DNA of 64,000 bases from the NCBI GenBank assembly GCA_004764695.1, contig SMSO01000032.1, positions 890,501 through 954,500 on the forward strand. Direction: 5' to 3'. This stretch comes from Schizochytrium sp. TIO01 (Eukaryota > Sar > Bigyra > Thraustochytrida > Thraustochytriidae). The notes beneath the pieces were generated by a model, which did no database searches, was not told where the DNA came from, and worked only from the letters and a program-made list of their open reading frames with translations. The translations under genes were made by a program, and so were the position numbers. Shown here one piece after another: positions 58,068 through 64,000 of this stretch (its first letter is position 1; each line of letters starts with the position of its first letter).

Positions 58068-59918
58068 ATGAGCACAGACACACATTCACCTACATCTCCG
58101 TCGCCAAAAGATAGCTCACTGACAGACTCTGACACCAGACTTGGCGCAAGAAGTGCAAGTCCCTCCTGGCCTTTAGGATTGGCATCCACTTCAGACGTGA
58201 GCGTCATGGATACCTCCGAGGACAATATTATCACAGCAGAAACGAACAGAATTAACAACGCCAAGCTCAAGCTCACACCAAAACGCTTAAAACGGAAACG
58301 ACCAAGTGCATCTGCACAATCCGATGACAATAGAAGCAAACATAATAGTGGTGGCAATACCGACGATGATCTCGCCAGCGATGACCGCGGGTACTACATT
58401 TTCCAACCTGGTGAAATCATCAATGAAACCTACGAAATCAAATATCAACAAGGACGTGGCGTCTTTAGCAATGTAGCATTTGCTACACGGAAACACTTAA
58501 ATCGCACCTCACAATTCTTGACTGCCACTGCTTCAATGACAAACGACTCTTTGCCGTCAGACACTGCCGTTGTAGTGGCCGCAACAACACATACACCCCA
58601 ACAAACAATAACTCTTACAGATTCTGCATCGTCCACGCATGCTGAATCTACTCAGCCGCAGGCTACTTCACCTGGAAACAAGGTTAATGGAGAAGCAAGT
58701 AGCAATGACGGTGACAAGGAAGACCACCAAAAACCTGATACTTCATCTACAGTTGCAGCTTCAAGCTCTGTCAACTCTAAAATCGTTGTTGCAACACCAC
58801 CCACAACAACATCTGCAACAGCCTTGCAACAACTTCAACGTCGGCGCCGACGCCAGCAAAATCACCATGCTGCAGCGCAAGGGTTAGGAAGCCCTGAGGA
58901 ACTTTCCGAAATTGATCTTGTTGCTGTCAAAGTTTTGCGTCGTAACGAGACAACACAACGCGCAGGAAGCAACGAAGAATCTATCCTTCAGGATATTCAC
59001 AAAATCCCACGCGCGTCGCGGGAGTATATTGTGGAGTTCATCGAAAGCTTCTTTCATCGGCAACACCTTTGTCTTGTTTTCCACGCCATGAAGCTTAACT
59101 TGCGCCAACTCCTTGTTAAGTATGGCCGGAATACGGGAATTAATATTGATGGCGTGAGACGGTATGGACGCCATATTTTCTCTGCTCTTGAGACCTTGCG
59201 TTCTCTTGGTATTGTCCATGCCGATGTCAAATTAGACAACATCATTGTAAGTGCTGATCTTCGCGTGGCAAAATTGTGTGACTTCGGAAGTGCATTTTAC
59301 GCCACTGAAGTGCCCGAGGCCAGCAGTCACCACACCATGTATCTTGTTTCTAGATTTTATCGTGCCCCAGAGCTTGTCCTTGGTCTTACAGGCAAGGACG
59401 TTGGACCTGCATTGGATGTCTGGTCGCTTGGCTCCTGCCTTTTTGAACTTTACTCTGGCAACGTTCTCTTTCCTGGGCGCACAAACAACGAAATGCTTGC
59501 ATTGATTATGCGCGCCAGAGGTAAAATCCCCTCGAGGCTGATTAAACGTCATCTTGCAGCGAGCTCACGATTGGATCGTGAGCCGTTGTTTGATGCAACG
59601 ACTATGGCATTTCGTCAAAAACCTGCACACTCACCAAACCAAAGACACAAAGTCAAACATCATCACCCAAACCCAGCTGCAAACTCACCCTCCTCTGTGC
59701 AACTCATAGATGTTCCTACTGACCCGCTTCCTGCAAACACCGTTGGCCACCTTGTGCATGAAGCTCATCCTGACATAAGAGACCAAGTTACAACTGCCGA
59801 GCGCAAGCAACTCATTGCACTCCTGAACCGTGCTTTGATTTTGGACCCTGCTGAGCGAATAACCCCAGCTGAAGCCTTAGCACTTCCTTTCTTTACCTCA
59901 CACTCTGATTCTGATTGA
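58068..59918 (+). CDS. PRPF4B: PRP4-type spliceosomal protein kinase
   Basis: 616 aa. PRP4 kinases (CMGC group) phosphorylate tri-snRNP proteins such as PRP6 and PRP31 during B-complex formation. Family hallmarks: the lead-in YYIFQPGEIINETYEI; the glycine loop GRGVFSNVAFA (129-139); ATP lysine in VAVKVLRRNE (Lys288); RQHLCLVFHAMKLNLRQLL (331-349); the PRP4-specific HAD in place of HRD in the catalytic loop (384-391, Asp386, Lys388, Asn391); DFGSA (405-409); Tyr425 and YLVSRFYRAPE (425-435); and LFPGRTNNEML (467-477). It ends with LDPAERITPAEALALPFF. All catalytic residues are present. Oddities: about 140 Thr/Ala/Ser/Gln-rich residues (143-283) split the N-lobe between the glycine loop and Lys288, a second His/Pro insert lies at 516-555, and KPDN reads KLDN. 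The N-terminus is short, with a basic KLTPKRLKRKRPS patch (68-80, likely nuclear import) but no long RS domain. It converges with the RhoGAP gene. Confidence 0.93.
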   Translation: MSTDTHSPTSPSPKDSSLTDSDTRLGARSASPSWPLGLASTSDVSVMDTSEDNIITAETNRINNAKLKLTPKRLKRKRPSASAQSDDNRSKHNSGGNTDDDLASDDRGYYIFQPGEIINETYEIKYQQGRGVFSNVAFATRKHLNRTSQFLTATASMTNDSLPSDTAVVVAATTHTPQQTITLTDSASSTHAESTQPQATSPGNKVNGEASSNDGDKEDHQKPDTSSTVAASSSVNSKIVVATPPTTTSATALQQLQRRRRRQQNHHAAAQGLGSPEELSEIDLVAVKVLRRNETTQRAGSNEESILQDIHKIPRASREYIVEFIESFFHRQHLCLVFHAMKLNLRQLLVKYGRNTGINIDGVRRYGRHIFSALETLRSLGIVHADVKLDNIIVSADLRVAKLCDFGSAFYATEVPEASSHHTMYLVSRFYRAPELVLGLTGKDVGPALDVWSLGSCLFELYSGNVLFPGRTNNEMLALIMRARGKIPSRLIKRHLAASSRLDREPLFDATTMAFRQKPAHSPNQRHKVKHHHPNPAANSPSSVQLIDVPTDPLPANTVGHLVHEAHPDIRDQVTTAERKQLIALLNRALILDPAERITPAEALALPFFTSHSDSD

Positions 59919-60619
59919 GTTTTTTTATCGCGTCAGATCATTGTACAAATGAGGAGTTGTTTCTCCTGTTTGCAATAGAGAAGGTGAAAAAACCCAGAGA
60001 GTGGCACACTTAGGCTAGTTAATAGTGACCCAAATATATCATGGCCAACACACACTTATCTCTCTTCTTCTGTACGGCTACAGACAGTCTTTGAATTGTC
60101 AAAAAATAACAAAATATTTCAAATCAAATTTTCCCATTCATGATTATCACTTTACTATATCGCTTGTTTTCTACAGTGATGTAATGTTTTAGAGAAAAGA
60201 ATATCATAGTAGTCTTCGTGATTCACCTAACTCTTTTAAGAGCGAACAATAGACTAGACCTTGCTCGAATGAAAGATTGCCGCGTCATGTGTAGACCGCA
60301 AAATCGAGAAAGAAGTAGCCGCAGCACATCACGCCTTAATTAGATGCATTTATTCGAAATGTTGTAATAAAAGAGTCTCACCTTTCCTCAAAGAAATTCT
60401 GACAAACAATGCACAGTCACACAAGCTGTGCGAGTTCTTAGGATCTACATAATCATTTTCCGTTTTAGATAACAGTTGTCTCCATACACATGCGATTTTT
60501 TATATTTATTTTTTATATTTCTGCAAAAAGTATGTGACAGAAAGTATGAGCAGGAATCCCTAGAGGCGATTTAGTTTGTTTCGTACATCTGTAAGAGTAT
60601 AATTTCATTTTACATGTTC
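59919..60619. other. Convergent 3' flanks of kinase and RhoGAP-like genes
   Basis: About 700 bp of AT-rich DNA without coding character; presumably holds both 3' UTRs. Confidence 0.5.
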
Positions 60620-62371
60620 TCACCTTTTCGTGGGAGTGCTATGCCTCGAAACCATCGATTGTAGCAGATCAGTGAGCTCTGCATCATAACAGTCTCTTTG
60701 GTCGAAAGAATTTTGGGCTGTAACATCAGCCTCGTTTAATTTTGCCTCCTCATCTTCTTCCTCGCGTGCGCTCGTTGATATGGATCTTCCGGAACCAAGG
60801 TTCTGGCGTTCCCAACCATCAAGATCAGCAATATCCATAACATCCTCAAGGGACATCCACAAAGGTCGACGCAGATCACACGGAATGTCAGCACCTGGAG
60901 GGCGTCGTGGCTGCAATACGGATGCAGGAAATACCTGGGCAACATGATCCAACATACATTGTAGCACTTGTTCTCGTAATGTATTTACAACCGCTTCACC
61001 TTTATGAATAGCTGATTTAGGCTTGAACTTATCTTCCCGCAAAAGCAAAGGTGCAAAGATCCGACTGAGGATCTTAGTTGACGCAATATCGGGACGGTCT
61101 TGCTGCAAGAGGTACAAAAACCGAATTAACGCAAAAAGTGACGCCTCGTGTGGAGGAGGTATTAATGCCAAGGTTGGGCGAAGTGCTTCAACGCGTTGGG
61201 TCATTTTATGTTCCAATTGGGTAGATAAAAGCCGATCAAAAAGATCATAAGTGAGCAAAGGGGGATCCATTTCCCGAAGAAATTGAATCAAAAGCCCGAA
61301 TACTACACGGGGGTCGACGTTATCGCGGCTAAAGCTAATCACGCTTGCTCGATCAGCATCAAATTTTGCACGAAATGCTCTCATTTGCTTTGTCCGTGCA
61401 GCACATTGTTCTGCAATTTGCTCTGCATTGTTTTGTCTTGCAGCAGAATCTTCAATAAGCCAGTCGGGTCTTGATGCCCGTCGACTCAGGGATCTCGTTA
61501 CTGTAAGGCGACTTGCATGGCTCATGCGACTCATGCGGCTCATTTTACTGGTGTGGCTGAAATGACTGCCAACGCTTTGACGACCTGTATCTTGGCCAAA
61601 TAGTCCACCGTCATCATCATGAGTGCTAGGCGCATCCGGATCTTTTGTATATTCTTGAACTGCCGCCTTACTCAAGAACACCTCCGCTTGCTCAATGACA
61701 TGTGGCTCCTGTAAGTACTCTAGACACTGGGCGAGTACTGCCGGAACCTTGGGAGATCGAGCCCACATTTCTGCAAGACTCTTGCCAAAGACCTTAATAC
61801 TTTCCTTCGTAGTCTGTGTAGCGCTGGCAAACCCAAAATTGCTACCAGGTACCACGCCTCCTCCATGTTGGGAATTGATAAAGTATCCTGTGCTATATTC
61901 TGGTGCAGAGTAGAGTTTGTCGCCAGGGCGTCGATATCCAATACCATTACGGCGATCTAAGATGTTGTCAATAGTGACTTTCTTACCCATTGCCTTTTCA
62001 AGGTTGTACTGCTCTGCCGCTCTCAATCTACATGGTACACCTCCATCATCAAGAACAACACGTTTTCGAGGCGCAATGTGCGCAATTTCAGAACTACGTG
62101 CACGAGATTGGATCACAAAATGCTTCATACCATGTTGCGGAGCAGGATTGCGTTGTGGCGATGGAACCTTTTTTAGGCCGCGTGGTCTCTCATCTCGGGC
62201 ACGTAGCTCTTCGTCACTAATTCCAATGCCATAGTCCTTCAAAGGCCGGTAAATAAACTCTTGTGAAGCTGGTGCGTCATAATGCCGCCTTTCTTTATGC
62301 CATTCTGCTGCTGCAAGTTCTTTTGTGCTTGGGCAAGACTGGGTCCGGGAAAGACCGAGAATTGCCTCCAT
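60620..62371 (-). CDS. RhoGAP-domain protein, probably catalytically inactive
   Basis: 583 aa. RhoGAP domains normally speed GTP hydrolysis by Rho-family GTPases. The fold is visible in two pieces. Piece 1 (about 190-240) is IKVFGKSLAEM...VPAVLAQCLEYLQ, matching 'FG..L.EL...VP.VL..C..YL'. Piece 2 (about 325-445) is MRAFRAKFDADRA, VFGLLIQFLREMDPPLLTY and ILSRIFAPLLL, matching 'V..LK..FD.G', 'LLK.FLRELP.PLLT' and 'NLA.VF.P.LL'. Between them is an insert (about 245-320) with Ser/Met/Arg repeats (SRMSRMSH). The arginine-finger stretch 'GIFR' reads EVFLSKAA, and the conserved Lys and Asn positions align with Ile362 and Ile434, so GAP activity is doubtful while GTPase binding may persist. The N-terminal 180 residues (RPLKDYGIGISDEEL, Gly-rich 168-180) are unrecognised. 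The tail has an acidic EEEDEEAK patch. The start is a plain ATG. Divergent from the EF-hand gene. Confidence 0.8.
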   Translation of the reverse strand: MEAILGLSRTQSCPSTKELAAAEWHKERRHYDAPASQEFIYRPLKDYGIGISDEELRARDERPRGLKKVPSPQRNPAPQHGMKHFVIQSRARSSEIAHIAPRKRVVLDDGGVPCRLRAAEQYNLEKAMGKKVTIDNILDRRNGIGYRRPGDKLYSAPEYSTGYFINSQHGGGVVPGSNFGFASATQTTKESIKVFGKSLAEMWARSPKVPAVLAQCLEYLQEPHVIEQAEVFLSKAAVQEYTKDPDAPSTHDDDGGLFGQDTGRQSVGSHFSHTSKMSRMSRMSHASRLTVTRSLSRRASRPDWLIEDSAARQNNAEQIAEQCAARTKQMRAFRAKFDADRASVISFSRDNVDPRVVFGLLIQFLREMDPPLLTYDLFDRLLSTQLEHKMTQRVEALRPTLALIPPPHEASLFALIRFLYLLQQDRPDIASTKILSRIFAPLLLREDKFKPKSAIHKGEAVVNTLREQVLQCMLDHVAQVFPASVLQPRRPPGADIPCDLRRPLWMSLEDVMDIADLDGWERQNLGSGRSISTSAREEEDEEAKLNEADVTAQNSFDQRDCYDAELTDLLQSMVSRHSTPTKR

Positions 62372-62882
62372 TTCGCACGCTCGCGGGATTTGATTTGGGT
62401 TGTAATAGCCCCGCCCCTGCAGCTCGCTCTCAAATTGTGCCTTGCGGCCTGCAGCTTAACTGCGTTCAACCTAGCTATCTATTAATTTTTTTGGCTGTAT
62501 TCTTTGTTTGTTCTTCAAATAATGTCCAAGTCTTTCGAGTGGCTCGACCAAGCGGGCAGGTACCGCAACACCCGCAAGACAGGCGCGAATAAACTACCTT
62601 GTGTCTCTCCAAACCACTTGCACAAAGCTGTAGCGCGACATAATAATACCCAAAAGATTTTTTGGCGGCATGCATGTACCCAAACGAGGACACCCAGTAC
62701 ACACCCCTGCGAACACTATACCGGATATGTGGCATATTACACAACACGGTACTACGAACAGTAGTTAAAAATTTCGATCTCGCCATAGGACAATCAATAT
62801 ACTAGCAAACGTTGCTGCTTGTAAGCCTCTGGGTGGAAACTAGCATGCGAATTATGGGCAAAACAAAAAATTGACATTCGCC
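62372..62882. promoter_or_regulatory. Shared divergent promoter of the RhoGAP-like and EF-hand genes
   Basis: 511 bp separates the two start codons. It is GC-rich near the RhoGAP side and A-rich just before the EF-hand ATG. A plus frame starting at ATG 62521 (MSKSFEWLDQAGRYRNTRKT...) is open for about 80 codons with no known domain; a 5' exon or an unrelated small ORF cannot be ruled out. Confidence 0.45.
62845..62874 (+). promoter_or_regulatory. Candidate upstream ORF before the EF-hand gene
   Basis: ATG at 62845 opens a nine-codon frame ending in TGA (62872-62874), eight bases before the main ATG at 62883. If the transcript begins upstream of 62845 it would reduce or condition translation of the EF-hand protein. 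Transcript start unknown. Confidence 0.3.
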
Positions 62883-63638
62883 ATGAAAAGGAAAGAGACA
62901 GGAGCTACAGCAGGGCGCAAGTCTCGCCAGTCACAGAGCCTGGTACTTCAACCACGTCCTCCTGCTTCACGCAATGTGAGTGCCCCACGGCCAGGTACGA
63001 GGCAACACCAGCAACGTAAAGCAAAACAGGAATTGGCACTTTTAAATGCCTTAGCAGAGTCCGATCTGGAACAGCTCATCCACCTTTCGGATGATGATCT
63101 TGAGACCGCCTTTGAATTTCTCGACGACTATCACACTGGTGAGCTCACGCTTTACTCAATGCGCGAGAGACTTGCCGTGTTCTATGGAAGTGCTGATAAA
63201 GTACCCTTGAAAGATCTCAAATTGCTTGTTGGTGAACACAAGACTCTGAGACTAGCAGATATGCGCAAAATCTTAAATGAGACTACTGAGCTTTTGCAAG
63301 GCACAAGAGTGAACCCTATTAAGGAAGTTTTTCGCCTATATGACCCCACTGGAACTGGCTTCATGGATTCTCTCGCATTGCGATCGATACTGCAACGAAT
63401 GGGCCATCGAAATATCACGGATGAAGACATTAATGTGCTGATAGAAACATTAGATAGTGATGGTGACGGCAAAATTGGCCTTGATGACTTTCGGAAAATG
63501 CTTAAGCTTGATAATTCGGCATGCTCCGGTGTTTTAGTCAAATCTGGGAACCCACAGCCTGAACTCATCGGTGAAGGAGATGTTAAAGAACCTGCCGCTG
63601 CAACAGAGATTGATGAAAGAACCTTCCTCACAGCGTGA
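62883..63638 (+). CDS. EF-hand protein of the calmodulin/centrin superfamily, mostly degenerate loops
   Basis: 251 aa from the ATG at 62883. Four helix-loop-helix units are arranged as in calmodulin and centrin. EF1 (loop from Asp81, DDYHTGELTL) is degenerate and has Ser at position 12. EF2 (about 110-132) has no usable loop. EF3 (DPTGTGFMDSLA, 154-165) has Ala in place of the position-12 Glu. EF4 (DSDGDGKIGLDD, 191-202) is the only near-canonical calcium loop, with Asp at position 12. The connecting segment QRMGHRNITDEDINVLIETL is very centrin/calmodulin-like. A basic, Arg/Gln-rich tail precedes the domain (1-50), as in centrins and some axonemal EF-hand proteins, and an acidic C-terminal extension follows. 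A calcium-sensing or cytoskeletal scaffold role is inferred from the fold; the exact orthologue is not recognised. Head-to-head with the RhoGAP-like gene. Confidence 0.8.
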   Translation: MKRKETGATAGRKSRQSQSLVLQPRPPASRNVSAPRPGTRQHQQRKAKQELALLNALAESDLEQLIHLSDDDLETAFEFLDDYHTGELTLYSMRERLAVFYGSADKVPLKDLKLLVGEHKTLRLADMRKILNETTELLQGTRVNPIKEVFRLYDPTGTGFMDSLALRSILQRMGHRNITDEDINVLIETLDSDGDGKIGLDDFRKMLKLDNSACSGVLVKSGNPQPELIGEGDVKEPAAATEIDERTFLTA

Positions 63639-64000
63639 ACACATATGTTGCATGTAGCCTCATCTATTATTTTATTCTGAATGATGTGACCTGATCTACA
63701 TTATATAGGCAAATAACTATTTCCGTCTACATGGTATGAACCTAGCTACGTTATATAGGCAAATAAACTGGTACTGGTAAACTTCAAATTTCGAGATTAA
63801 AATCAAGTTTAATAATCCTATATGAACTAGAATATATGAAATGTCCAAAGAACTTCAAAGAATCAATTTGCACCTCTTTTTGACAACAGTGCCATCTAGA
63901 CAAAATTATCACATAACTTTTCCGCTTCAAGGTTCCAAAATAAAATGAACAAATTGTAACAAAATAGAATTACTATCTTTTGAAATGTGCTTGCGTTTGT
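63639..64000. other. 3' flank of the EF-hand gene with short direct repeat
   Basis: AT-rich. TTATATAGGCAAATAA occurs at 63701 and 63751, within similar 30-bp surrounds exactly 50 bp apart (about 63687-63718 and 63737-63768). No other feature. Confidence 0.6.

Noticed and set aside
62504-62764. 86-aa plus-strand frame in the RhoGAP/EF-hand spacer
   Set aside because: Open but without a domain, overlapped by an equally long minus-strand frame; more likely promoter DNA. A 5' exon cannot be excluded without RNA data.

Overview
The window is nuclear DNA of a microbial eukaryote. It encodes spliceosome and mRNA-decay components (an LSM4 homologue and a PRP4-type kinase), a PP2C phosphatase, an FKBP/AIP-type TPR co-chaperone, a RhoGAP-fold protein and an EF-hand protein. 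All recognised genes are single uninterrupted reading frames on both strands with no operon structure, so introns are absent or rare in coding sequence. Intron-poor genes, mid-range GC and simple-repeat-rich spacers would fit a thraustochytrid-like stramenopile. That is an inference with low confidence; no marker in the window fixes the lineage.

Layout. Left gene cluster (1-8.8 kb): a PP2C phosphatase running in from the left edge, LSM4 with a long RGG/Asn tail, a small coiled-coil orphan on the minus strand, a divergently transcribed TPR protein, a 2.4-kb spacer with one protein-like small ORF, and a minus-strand protein with a possible SAM-like N-terminal helical domain. Middle (8.8-58 kb): about 49 kb in which I find no conserved gene. 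It is filled with di-, tri- and tetranucleotide arrays, AT-rich blocks, recurrent TACC/GGTA and GCTA self-complementary motifs, one exact 86-bp tandem duplication, and towards its right end (49-55.5 kb) eroded mobile-element sequence. This includes a possible Ty1/copia RNase H remnant, diverged repeats of about 135 and 260 bp, and a large imperfect inverted repeat carrying a transposase-like helix-turn-helix segment. Right gene cluster (58-64 kb): PRP4-type kinase (+), RhoGAP-like protein (-, convergent with the kinase), and an EF-hand protein (+, divergent from the RhoGAP gene).

How the genes relate. LSM4 and PRP4 kinase belong to the same process, the U4/U6.U5 tri-snRNP, but they lie 55 kb apart and nothing indicates co-regulation. 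The closest regulatory pairings are two head-to-head pairs: coiled-coil orphan/TPR protein (310 bp) and RhoGAP-like/EF-hand (511 bp). The most interesting observations are a RhoGAP fold that appears to have lost its arginine finger and two other key residues, a PRP4-type kinase whose N-lobe is split by about 140 low-complexity residues between the glycine loop and the ATP lysine, the 49-kb gene desert, and the inverted-repeat element at 53.4-54.4 kb. No tRNA, rRNA, snRNA, CRISPR array or telomere repeat was recognised. The alignments behind these statements were made by eye.
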